Assembly: GCA_001510575.1 (NCBI GenBank) | Contig: LNGK01000003.1 | Span: 1,169,755-1,233,754 of the forward strand | Source: Knoxdaviesia capensis | Taxonomy: Eukaryota; Ascomycota; Sordariomycetes; Microascales; Gondwanamycetaceae | DNA length: 64,000 nucleotides | Direction: 5' to 3' | Shown here: positions 12,399 to 23,720 of the stretch, piece after piece | Layout of the letters: the number at the start of each line of letters is the position of its first letter | Position numbering within the stretch: the first letter of the stretch is position 1 | Translations under genes and position numbers: made by a program | The notes under the pieces: model-generated | Seen by the model: only the letters and a program-made list of their open reading frames with translations | What the model was told of the DNA's origin: nothing | Databases searched by the model: none

Positions 12399-15300
12399 CC
12401 CCTTCTTAGCCGGAACGTTATATACTAGTAATCCTACGTACCTCTTAAATAATACTCTTCCTAATAGCTTAGTTAGTATATCCGCTAATTATTCTACTAT
12501 AGGTACGTATTATACTCTAATATTAAGTTCCTATACTTAGTTAATAGTAAAGTAAAGAGGCGTACCGACGTGCTTTAGGTTTAGATAGTAAGTAGGTTTC
12601 GTAACGGTAGTAATAGTAGCGGTATTATCCTCTTAGAGGACGATATTCCTAATATAAAAGTTAAGCTTAGTTAGTAAATATTAAAGCTATACTAGGTAGT
12701 ATATAGTCTCTTATAGCGTATAGATCTCGGCTTTAGCGGAAGAATCGGTAGTCCGCCTCTACTATTTACTATATTAGCTAATAGGGTTATTATTAAGTAT
12801 AATAACGTAGCTAGTAGTTAATTTAAATTCGGCGTCTTTAGTATTACTATACGAGGTATCGGCCTAGGCGTTTAGTATCTATTCTTACGCCGTAAGACTC
12901 TATCGGTAGGTAATCCCCTTCTAAGCGTATCTAGTAAGGTACCGTAGTATATACTTTAGGCCTTTAGCGTATATAATTTATAGGTCGTAAGAGAAGCGCG
13001 TATACTAATATATAGCGTAGGCTACGTTAAGTCGGGTCTTTCTTATAAGGTATAAGAGCTTTCCTATTATTCGATAGTATAAGCCTTAATCGGTAAGTTA
13101 TATATCTTTATACTTAAGGGGTAAAAAGGTAACTAGCTCTATTAGCGTAGTTACGGTTCGGTAATTTAAAAGTTAGAACTCCTCTAGTATATCTCTAATA
13201 TAGGTATCCTAGCTAATTAAGATACTATCGTTCTCGATCTTAATAGCTATTCCTAAGAGCTATTCGGGCTCTCCTTAGTACTTAGAGATTAGGATACTTA
13301 CTAGGTCTTTCTTAAATTAATCGGCTATAGATTTATTAGGGGAAAGGATTAGTAGGTCGTCGACGTAAGAAGAGATAATTACTTAGGTCTAAGGGTTATA
13401 ATAAGTTACGTCGTTAGCCTATAAAAGCTTAAATCTAATTATTACGAGTACCTCTCGGAGGCGAATCTACTACTATCTTCTTAACTACTTTAGTTTATAT
13501 AGTAGTTTTAGTAGAATAAAATACTATTAAGCGCTTCTTAACTTTTATCTAACCTTTAAGGCCTCCTTAGGATATTCGTCTAAGTACTTATATATTATAG
13601 GCTTAGGGATAATATAGATCGTTTCCTTAAGCTCTCCTTATAAATAGGTAGAGACTACGTCTATCTACCGTAAGGTAGCTCTTATCTTAACTACGAGGGC
13701 TAATAAGATCCTCTACGTATCCGGGGTCGCGGTTAATACGAACGTTTTATAGAAGTCGACGCCTTCTCGTTATTAAAAGCCTCGAGCGTACTATCTTACT
13801 TTCTTTTTAGTTTCGTTACCCTCTATATTAGTCTTCTATTAAAAGGCGAGTTTCGTAGTAATTAGTTTCTTTAGAGGCTTTCCCTATATTACCTTAAAAG
13901 TCTTTATCTTAATAACCTTCCGAAATTTAATCCTAATAGCTTCTATCTAGGTTCCTATAGCTTTCTAATCTCGCTAAGGGTTACGCTTTAATACTTCGTT
14001 AGTATTACGTAAGTAGATTAAATCGGATACTACTATAAAAATACTTCTTAATAGTTAGTCGCTAGCTAATTCGTTAAGGTCTTCGAGTTTATCTAGTCTT
14101 AAGCGACTCTCGTTAGTAATAAGAGGATTCGCGGCTATAACTTCCTCGTCGTCTAATAAGTTCTACGTATTAGACGGTTCTAATACGGCCGTTAGCTCCG
14201 ATACCCTAGATAGCTCCGGTACGCTAGATAGCTCTAATACGCTAGATATCCCCTTCTTAAGGATACTACTACTAGTAGTAGCGCTAGCTTTCGACTAACG
14301 TAACGCTCCTAGAGGGTAAGATCGAACGTACTTTCTATATAAAAGCTTATAGATACGTTCCTAAAACCGGATATCCTTAGTAATATATACCTATCTAAAT
14401 TCTAGAATCTATACTCTATAAAGATAGCGGCCTTAGTATCTAACTAGGATACCTTTTACGTTTATAGGTACTAGCTTAATATTTTAGCTATCGAATTTAA
14501 CGCTTAATATCTTCTATCGCTAGAGGGGGTTTATATATACGATATATTTAGAACCTAATATTCGAAGGTATAATATATTAACCTTCTCGTATATCCCGTA
14601 AGCCTTCTAAAAGGCGCCGATTAGCGTATTAAAGCTCCTAGAGATAACTATCCGATTAAGTATATAGACTACCGCGGTTATAATCTTATCCTATAGCTCT
14701 AGCGGGATACTCTCGGTAATAACGGTTACTCTAGTCTTCTATAAGACCTCGCGGATACTATGCTCGATACGCCCGTTCTTAGCTAGGTAGTATAGAGGCG
14801 ATATTATATACTCGATTCCCTACTCGTTATAGTAAGTAGCTAGCTTCTTAATACCGACGTTAGTACTATTATCGCTATAGAGCTTCTTAGGCTTCCGGCC
14901 TAGCTCTAGCGCCTATCTCTTAACGGTCTTCTAGATATATATAAGTATATTACTCTTCTAGGCTATTATATAAACCGATTATCGGCTTATCGCCTTATTA
15001 TATACTAATAAGAAGTAGCTATTCCCGCTTATAGATACTAGTTATATAGTACCTATATCTATATAGATAACCTCCCTAGGTACCTTAGAGGGTACTTTAG
15101 AGTCTAGTAATTTAAAAGACGTTATCTTTCTAAACTCGTAGGCGCTATAAGGCTCGATAAGTCTAGTTACTTTCTTAACTAGAGAACTAGTAACCGCCTT
15201 AACTATTCGGGATATAACTACCTTTCTAGGGTAGTAAAGGCGCTAGTATATAAGAGCCTCGCTCTCTAAAAGCGTACGTAGGGATACGTTAGCGTATACG

Positions 15301-17329
15301 GTACCGTTAACTTCGGTATATAGGGTATAGCCTTCCTCGCGAGGAACCTCGTCTATAATCGTATAGGCCTTAGGGCCTTCCTTTACTTCTAGCGTAAAGC
15401 CTCTTTCTACTAGAAAGATAGTAATAATAACCTTATCCTTAATTATTAGCTAGTCTACTACTAAAACGTACCCCTTCTTATATTAAATAATTCTAGAGAT
15501 AACGTTAATAGGAAAAGTAAGGTAATACTAGACGTTAATAATCTTAAGGTTAGATCTATCCTTTATCTGGAGTTAAATAGTTCTAATATATCGAACTCCC
15601 GATAATCCGCTCCCTAACTTAATCGAATTAGTAAAAGTCTTTAGGGATCCTCGCTTAAACTAAGATAGGTCGTTTAAAATATAGGAATCCGAACTTATAT
15701 TATAAATCTAATTTATATAGATATAGTATATAGGGTAAGGCTTAAAGGGTTATTAGTCTATAGCGGTATAGGTAGTACTATAGAAGGTAGTTAACTCCTC
15801 TAGCTTAGTATCCTTTAGAGGCTTATTACCTTTACCCTCGGTAGGCTTCTTAGTAGAAGTCGTAGTATTTACGGCTCCTAGCTTATAAGTCTTCTCTTTA
15901 CTATTCGCCTTCGCTTAGTACTTACTTATAATATAACCTTTTAAGCTATACTAATAGTATTAAATATTACTCTTCTTCTAGATAGGGATACTACTAGCGG
16001 TAGGCTTAGGGGAGGGGGGGGTATAGTAATCGGGTTTCTTTACGCTATTATCCTTCTTCTAGTTAAGAGGAATAGATCTAATGATGATCGGCGTAGCGCG
16101 GTTTATATTCTTAGCTATATATTTAGATATAGCTATAATAAGGGCGGCCTTATCGTTAATATCCTTATTAAAACTCTTTAGGATAGCGCGGAGGTCTCTA
16201 TTAAGTTTAAGGTAGCGGGTAATAATATAATAGTAGGCGCCCGTTATAGTTAAGATAGTTAGGATTATAAGCCCTTCTAGTCTTACCTTATATACTATAG
16301 AGACGAATCGATTTAGGATTTAATATACTCCCTCTCTCGGTTTAGTTTAGAAATTAAAAACTACTATAATATTTTTAATCCGTAACTCCCTAGTTACTTA
16401 GAAATTCTACTTTAGCGATCTAAATAGGGTATAAGTATTTACCTTATCTTTAAATATAAAGGAAATCTCGGGGGCGATCGATTCTTTTATTATACGTACT
16501 ATATACGCGCTTACTAGGGGTTAAAGGTCTTAGAGTTATTCGATAGTAATACCTAACGCGCTTAAGGTAGTCTCGAACTCTTTAAACTACTATAGCTATT
16601 CTAAAGTACTAGCTAGCTTTAGGGTCTTATCGATAAGGATAACGTAGTTCTTAAGCTCCTTTATCTTAACCTTCGTAACCGAACGTCTATAGTTCCCGTC
16701 TTCGTCTAAGTTATCGTTATCTTTATCTTCTAATTAGTATTCCTACTATCGGAAAGAGGATCTACGTTATCGTTCGTTCTCCTAGGTTATCTATAAAACC
16801 TTATCTTATATCTCTAAGATCTTCTTAATTAATACCTACTACCGCTCTAAATCTACGATTTAGTTCTACTTCCTATCGCTATCTTTCTTAATTTCCCTTA
16901 AGTTCTTAGTAACCGTCTTGGTTATTACTTCTATAAACTATACCTAGGGGAGGGGAGGATAGTAGATAGTATAGGTATCGGGTATATATATAGGAGTCTC
17001 TCCCTCGGGTTCTAGGGTGGCCTCGTAGATATTAACTAGAAGCTTAGCTCTCTTCTACCTTAAAGTCGAGGACTTAGTCGGGGATATCGATCGTTATATA
17101 ATATCGTAAATAGTAAGGCTAACTCGGTAGGGGAAGGGGGGGTAGAATTAGTTACTAAAACTCGTTCTATTAGAACGTAAAAAATCGGAGTACTATAGGA
17201 GTTAAACGGCTTCTAGGATCCGAAAACAGGGGGGGGGAGGGACCACGGAAGTTTTCTCGGTTCCCGTAGGATTAATAGGTAAGTTAAGGGGGGGGGGGGT
17301 AGGTCGAAACGAAAATAGTAAGGTATAAA

Positions 17330-17353
17330 GCTACGAGCGCCGGGCTCATAACC
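17330..17353 (-). other. Primer binding site of Copia copy B
   Basis: Same tRNA-Met(CAU) half-molecule match as in copy A, unchanged even though the surrounding DNA is heavily mutated: GAGCGCCGGGCTCATAACC directly inside the LTR. Confidence 0.7.
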
Positions 17354-17697
17354 TATTCGAATATAGGAAAGGCGGTTAGAATTAGAAGCGTAACTTTATA
17401 GTTAATACTATTTATAAAAGGTAGGGGGTAAAAAATAAGATAAGTAGTTAATAGCTATAAAATACTATACTAGAATAGATAGGGGGAAAGCTTCCTTCTT
17501 ATCCCCTATAGGATCTAGGCTTCCTTATATCTAGATCCCTAATACCTTCTAAGGCTTCCCTTCCTATACTAGGCTCTTTATAATTCTATATTACATCTAT
17601 CATTATTCCCTAGGCTATTTATCGTAGCCTTATTCTTTATTATAAACTTCCGGCTATATAAAGGATAATATAATATGAATTAATCTAATATTTAATA
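17354..17697 (-). repeat. 5' LTR of Copia copy B
   Basis: 344-bp LTR matching 12,055-12,398 and copy A 3118-3460. Ends at TTTAATA and is followed by the GATAT duplication (17,698-17,702). Confidence 0.92.
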
Positions 17698-17702
17698 GAT
17701 AT
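17698..17702. repeat. Target site duplication GATAT, right copy
   Basis: Repeats 12,050-12,054. Removing the Copia element and one copy joins the two helicase halves. Confidence 0.9.
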
Positions 17703-19640
17703 CGTACGGAATAAGCGAAGGATTAGTAATACCGTTCCTAACTTCTAGGCCGATATAAATATAGCCTAATAGAAACGACTAAAGCGCTTAGGATATATTA
17801 ATACCGTTTAGGCTCTTCGTAATATAATAATAGATCCCTTTATACGCTTAAGGCCGCGAAAGGAGGTTCTTAGCTTAATTATAAAGAGCTATCTATTTAT
17901 TATCTATATATCTAGATTCTTAGCTTATACTAAGTATATTATCGCTATTCCGAGTTACGTATTATATAGTAGGAATATTATTATTATCTATAATTATCCT
18001 AATCGTCTAAAACGATACCGTAATTAGCTCCTAGGCTATTAACTAGATATAAGTATCTAGGATATATAGGTATATAACGCGCTAACGTAAGTTATTCTTA
18101 TACTTATTAGTAACTTCGTATCTAGTTAATTTACGTACTAGGTCTAAAGATTACGTAGCTAGGGATAGCTAGATCGGATATTTTATAATACTAATAGAGG
18201 CGATTATATAACCCCTATATAGGAAATTAGGCGCCTCTTAACCTTAGCCGAGACCTAGGTAATCCTTATCGCGTTAGTATATCTCCTTAAAGATTTACCT
18301 CAGCTCGTAGCCCCGATATCTATCTATTTATATCGGTTTAATATATATTAGGTCCCTTATACCTAGCTTACTATAGTATATACGGTAATCTCTTATAATA
18401 GGGACTCGCTTTATAAGGAGGCGTTTCGGCTATTATCTAATATTATAATAGGCCTTAGTAGTTAGCGGGGTTTAATCTTTATTTACTAGGCCGTCTTAGT
18501 AACCTAGCTTATTAAGAAAGTAAAGTATCCCGCTATTATAGGTATACGCGGGAGTATTAGCTATACTACTACTCTTAATACGTAGGTTAAGATTAGCGGT
18601 ATAGCTATTATAACTACGATACTATACTTAGATAGTATCCTAGTTACTAACCTTTTAGTTATCTTATATATTAATCTAAGGTACTTACTTAGTAAGTATT
18701 TATCTTAAACGATATATAAAATAGATAGGATAGCTATAGCTATTCTTCTATATAGTAGGGAAGACCTAGGACCTAGGGTAGGTCTAGCTATATATACCTA
18801 GTCGTAGGTATACCGTCGATAGTAGATACGTACGGTAATAGACGGTAGTACTAGGCTAATATACCTAGAGTATCTAGAGGCGATACTATATGATATTTAT
18901 AGTTTTAGTATAATTATACGCGTAATTACTAATTAGTCTCGTTAAGATTTTATTTCTTTAACCCCTAAAGATAATAAAATACTAATAATATAGTAGTTAT
19001 CTATATAGGCCGCTACTTATTATTATCGGACTCTTAAAGTATAGGATATAGAGTACTAGGATAAGCTATAGCTACGATTAGACGCTCTATTATCCTATAA
19101 CGGTTACCCCGCTTATCTTAGTATACTTTATAATCTATATCGTATTATCTAATACGATAGCGGCTATTACCTAGTAGATCCTAATAATACTATTAACGAA
19201 TATATTACTAGAAACTAAGTAGATATCTAGAATATCCTTTTTAGTACCCGTAGACTATAGAATTTTTCGGCCTATTTTTAGTATAGTCTCCTATAAGTAT
19301 CCTACGTAGTATAGTAAGAAGATACCGAATATCCTAGTCTTTTTAAGCTAAGTCGTCTTATATATAAGATAAGTTAAGAATAGTTTTATTTACTTTTAGC
19401 TATTATAAAGACTATATTCTCTTTAAGATATTAATAAGAGTTATCTAAGGTTTTATAAAGATACTAGCTTTTATATTCCCTTAAATTATTAGAAGATACG
19501 GTACTTAGGTTAAGGATTTCTTAGGGTTAATATAATATTAGTATTAGGATAAGCTTAATATATCGATTCTTTTTTATAGAATAATAGAGCTTTAATATTA
19601 TAATATATAACTAATCGATTATTTATATATTATTTCTACT
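17703..19640 (+). pseudogene. RIP-decayed telomere-linked-type RecQ helicase, 3' part
   Basis: Continues the helicase interrupted at 12,049. Plus-strand translation through stops shows a walker-proximal block near 17,965-18,060, a LDRI block near 18,168 where the DEAH-type box would sit, and LLTLAETWVILIALVYLL near 18,240-18,290, which corresponds to the LTAT motif region. A C-terminal helicase stretch follows near 18,560-18,760 that ends IAIAILLYSREDLGPR after a degraded counterpart of the GRAGRDG motif. This is the order expected for RecQ-family helicases. Beyond about 18,800 the fit fades, and the end of the gene is not defined. No open frame remains. Family call is from motif order, not a search. 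Confidence 0.6.
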
Positions 19641-19659
19641 TTCTAATAAGCTATAAATA

Positions 19660-21987
19660 TTAGTAACTAGCTAGTATATTATCTAAGCGAAGTAGGTAAT
19701 ATATTTAGCTATACTAGGTTTTTACTACTAGTTCGCCGGAATAAGCTAGTATATTTAGAGATACTAGCTACTAGTACTACGGGCTAGTATTACTAAGTAA
19801 GTAAATACCCGTATATTAACGTAGACTAGCTATTTCTACTCGCTAGTTTACTAGGATAAGCCCGTATATTTAGTTATACTAGCTATTTCTACTATCTATT
19901 TAACTTAAACGAGCCCGTATATTAAGCTATGCTAGCTATTTCTACTAGCTATTTCGCTCGAACGAGCCCGTATTCGTAGCTATACTAGCTATTTCTACTA
20001 GCTATTTCGCTCGAACGAGCCCGCGTGTTTAGCTACGCTAGCTGTTTTACTCGAACGAGCTAGCACTAGCTGTTTCTACTGGCTGTTCCGCTCGAACGAG
20101 CTAGTACTAGCTGTTCCGCTCGAACGAGCTAGCACTAGCTATTTCCACTAGCTAGTTCACTCGAATGAGCCATACTAGCTATTTCTACTAGCTAGTTCAC
20201 TCGAATAAGCCCGTACTAGCTATTTCTACTAGCTAGTTCACTCGAATGAGCCCGTATATGCAGCTATACTAGCTATTTCTACTAGCTATTCCGCTCGAAC
20301 GAGCTAGTACTAGCTATTTCTACTAGCTAGTTTACTTAAATAAGCTATACTAGCTATTTCTACTAGCTAGTTTACTCGAATAAGCCTATATTAGCTATTT
20401 CTACTAGCTAGTTTACTTAAATAAGCCCGTATATATAGCTATACTAGCTATTTCTACTAGCTATTCCGCTCGAACGAGCTAGTACTAGCTATTTCTACTA
20501 GCTAGTTTACTTAAATAAGCTATACTAGCTATTTCTACTAGCTAGTTTACTTAAATAAGCCCGTACTAGCTATTTCTACTAGCTAGTTCACTCGAATAAG
20601 CCCGTATGTGTAGCTATACTAGCTATTTCTACTAGCTATTCCGCTCGAACGAGCTATACTAGCTATTTCTACTAGCTATTTCGCTTAAACGAGCTAGTAC
20701 TAGCTATTTCTACTAGCTAGTTTACTTAAATAAGCTAGTACTAGCTATTTCTACTAGCTGGTTTACTCGAATGAGCCCGTATATATAGCTATACTAGCTA
20801 TTTCTACTAGCTATTTCGCTCGAACGAGCTAGTACTAGCTATTTCTACTAGCTAGTTTACTAGAATAAGCTAGCACTAGCTATTTCTACTAGCTAGTTTA
20901 CTCGAATAAGCCCGTATATATAGCTATACTAGCTATTTCTACTAGCTAGTTTATTTAAATAAGCTAGTACTAGCTATTTCTACTAGCTAGTTTACTCGAA
21001 TAAGCCCGTATATATAGCTATACTAGCTATTTCTACTAGCTAGTTTACTCGAATAAGCCCGTATATATAGCTATACTAGCTATTTCCACTAGCTATTTCG
21101 CTTAAACGAGCTAGCACTAGCTATTTCTACTAGCTATTTCGCTCGAACGAGCTAGTACTAGCTATTTCTACTAGCTGTTTTACTCGAACGAGCTAGTACT
21201 AGCTATTTCTACTAGCTATTTCGCTTAAACGAGCCTATATATATAGCTATACTAGCTATTTCTACTAGCTATTTCGCTCGAACGAGCTAGTACTAGCTAT
21301 TTCTACTAGCTATTTCGCTCGAACGAGCTAGCACTAGCTATTTCTACTAGCTAGTTCACTCGAATGAGCCCGTATATGTAGCCACACTAGCTATTTCTAC
21401 TAGCTATTTCGCTCGAACGAATAAGCTAGCACTAGCTATTTCTACTAGCTAGTTTACTCGAATAAGTAAGCACTAGCTGTTTCTATTAGCTAGTTTACTC
21501 GAATAAGCCCGTATATATAGCTATACTAGCTATTTCCACTAGCTATTTCGCTCGAACGAGCTAGTACTAGCTATTTCTACTAGCTAGTTTACTAGAATAA
21601 GCTAGTACTAGCTATTTCTACTAGCTAGTTTACTCGAATGAGCCCGTATATATAGCTATACTAGCTATTTCTACTAGCTAGTTCACTCGAATAAGCTAGC
21701 ACTAGCTATTTCTACTAGCTAGTTTACTCGAATAAGCCCGTATATATAGCTATACTAGCTATTTCTACTAGCTAGTTCACTCGAATAAGCCCGTATATAT
21801 AGCTATACTAGCTATTTCTACTAGCTATTTCGCTCGAACGAGCCCGCATATATAGCTATACTAGCTATTTCTACTAGCTATTTTATTTAAACGAGCCCGT
21901 ATATATAGCTACTCTAGCTATTTCTACTAGCTATTTTATTTAAACGAGCCCGTATATATAGCTACTCTAGCTATTTCTACTAGCTAG
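19660..21987. repeat. Hairpin-rich minisatellite array, left part
   Basis: Tandem monomers of two lengths, about 41 bp and about 53-56 bp, built on CTAGCTATTTCTACTAGCTA followed by GTTTACTCGAATAAGC or ATTTCGCTCGAACGAGC; the long form adds CCGTATATATAGCTATA. Each monomer contains an 8-bp inverted repeat (ACTAGCTA ... TAGCTAGT), and many contain a second (GCTCG-AA-CGAGC). The array resumes at 31,782 after the gypsy insertion. Some monomers keep CpA/TpG (CACTAGCTGTTTC), so RIP is uneven here. No coding potential. Confidence 0.9.
21984..21987. repeat. Target site duplication CTAG, left copy
   Basis: CTAG precedes the gypsy element and recurs at 31,782-31,785 after it. With one copy removed the array reads ...TACTAGCTAGTTCACTCG, a normal monomer. 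Confidence 0.8.
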
Positions 21988-22270
21988 TGTGATTCCTAGA
22001 TATATAGTCCAAAGGACTAATAAATGAGTTATAATTGTAAGGCACGTATGGAGAAATATATATAAAGGGAAGCTTGAATTTTTTCTATCTTAAGATGTTT
22101 CCTATAAAAGCGCGGCAGATGTCTGCCTTTTATAGGTCTTTTGCTAGCTCTTTGAGGCATTTGTGTGTATATAGATATATACCTAAATGCTTACCGCTAG
22201 GTAGTATCCACGTGTATTAGTATACGTTTATACGTAATTGCAATGTACTCTGACCTATTGGGGATCTATA
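21988..22270 (-). repeat. 3' LTR of gypsy copy 1
   Basis: 283 bp, starting TGTGATTCCTAG and ending GGGGATCTATA (CACA mutated to TATA). Same length as 31,499-31,781. Confidence 0.9.
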
Positions 22271-22284
22271 AGATCCCCTTTCTT
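22271..22284 (-). other. Polypurine tract of gypsy copy 1
   Basis: On the minus strand GTTAAGAAAGGGGATCT abuts the 3' LTR. A purine run directly upstream of the LTR is where plus-strand DNA synthesis would start. It is conserved in gypsy copy 2 (42,000-42,013) and the last fragment (49,835-49,848). Confidence 0.65.
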
Positions 22285-22748
22285 AACTAGATCGTCCGCG
22301 ATCTACCTTTAACTAGTAAAGGATATTAAAAGGACTTCCCTTTATATGATTTTATACTCGTACTACGAGCGGTTTTTAATTATTTTTATATTTTTCTAGG
22401 GGTCCTCTTTTTTTTATCTTTTTCGACTTTTCTAAGCGTATAGAAAGAAATATAATATAAAGCGAGTCTAAATAGCGGTTAGATAGGAATAATAATAGTA
22501 ATCGATAGGAAAATAGGTATCTAGTATAATAAAGGGGAACTTCCTATTTATAGCGTTTCGGGTAGCTATAGGTACCGTTTTATCTATCTAACGATATAAA
22601 TACCTTAGTATTAGATAGTATTAGGGGGGATTAAGAACACTACGACGCCTAGTTAGATAGTAACGGCTTACACTATATTATATAGGTAGCGATTACGTAA
22701 CTCGTCTACCTATTATTAGTTAATATAGGCGGGCGTTACGCCTAGGAA

Positions 22749-23720
22749 TTAAGCTATAAAGGTAGTAGGGACCGGGGCGTTAGGGAAAGGGGGTACTATT
22801 ATGATAGCGGTAGCTACTATTAGTATAGCTATCGGCGTAAATACTAGTATTACCGGTATAACGGCGGCTCTACTAGCTAGCATTAGTGCTATAACGGCTA
22901 GTATAACGGGTGCTACTACTAGCGGAGTAGGTACCGGCGGGGGTCCTCCCTTAATAATATTAATTTCGGCGGCCTCGGTAGCTGAAAAGAGAGGTAATAG
23001 GTGTGCCGAGGTCGGGGCTAGCGCTAAAGCCACACGCCGTGGGCGTGTAATAGTCGGTTAAATAGGTGCGAGGTATCCCTCGAAGGTATGTTAGATAGCT
23101 ACTATGTTAATAAAACGGCTTACGTTATTAAATTCCGCGCTATTTAACTTCCGATTAGCGGCCGTAGAGTCCCTATTATAGACGAGTATATATTTAGCTA
23201 TAGCGATATCCCGTAGCGCTCGGGTTTACGTACTTAGCGTATTAATCTAGTTCTTATCGGTATCTATAAAGGTATCTATTTCGGCCGATATATTACCGGG
23301 TACCCGGTAATTAGCCTAATAGTTATAGTATTCGGTATAAGTATTCTATACGACGTTATTAATAACGTATCGATAGTAGAGAATACCTAGGTATTTAATA
23401 CGTCTTAGTACGTATCGGGTATACGGAATCGGCTTAACGGCTCTAACTATAGCGGTAACGCGCGGTACGTTCGTAGCGGGAGTAGCAGTAGGGGGAATAG
23501 CGGCTATAGTAGGTAATAGAGTATTATTAGCGTTATTATTATTATTATTAGTAGGCTATTAAGAGATATTATTATCGTTTATAGTATAAATAGTAGGCTT
23601 AGTAAGTAGAATAGCTATTAATAGTGCTAGTAATAGGAAGGATAGATAGGAAAAAGATAGTAGTAATAAGAGAGATAAAGAACTATCTAATTCTAAATCG
23701 TTTATAGCTAGAGATCGCTA
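22749..23720 (-). pseudogene. Extra conserved frame downstream of pol in gypsy copy 1 (possible third ORF)
   Basis: Between integrase and the 3' LTR the minus strand still shows a coding-like stretch, with a 94-codon open piece at 22,749-23,033. N-terminal end: a Leu-rich hydrophobic run of about 25 residues (about 23,600-23,680). Middle: Tyr/Asn/Trp-rich region (YYRYVINN, YNYWANYRVP). C-terminal end: a long Ala/Val/Ile/Pro hydrophobic segment. The same arrangement occurs in copy 2 (40,606-41,535), and the hydrophobic start also in copy 3. A signal-peptide-like start plus a membrane-anchor-like end is the layout of an env-like gene, but no known family is recognised. The start codon has probably been lost to RIP. 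Confidence 0.45.

Larger units (their letters stand above)
12055..17697 (-). mobile_element. Ty1/Copia retrotransposon, copy B, full length, RIP-mutated
   Basis: Complete 5643-bp element on the minus strand with 344-bp LTRs at both ends and a perfect GATAT target duplication. Reading the minus strand through stops, the order is Gag (about 15,900-17,250), integrase (about 14,500-15,150; the catalytic DNG region near 14,852-14,887), reverse transcriptase (YVDDLLIL with the YVDD codons at 13,356-13,367) and RNase H (ADTSYSNTKDAEFKLTTSY near 12,808-12,870). Gag-integrase-RT-RNase H is the Copia order. Nearly all differences from copy A are C-to-T or G-to-A. It sits inside the helicase pseudogene. 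It cannot encode protein now. Confidence 0.92.

Noticed and set aside
22801..23061. Open 86-codon plus-strand frame, hydrophobic
   Set aside because: It is the complement of the conserved minus-strand frame of the gypsy element; the minus reading is conserved in copy 2 and this one is a by-product of its composition.
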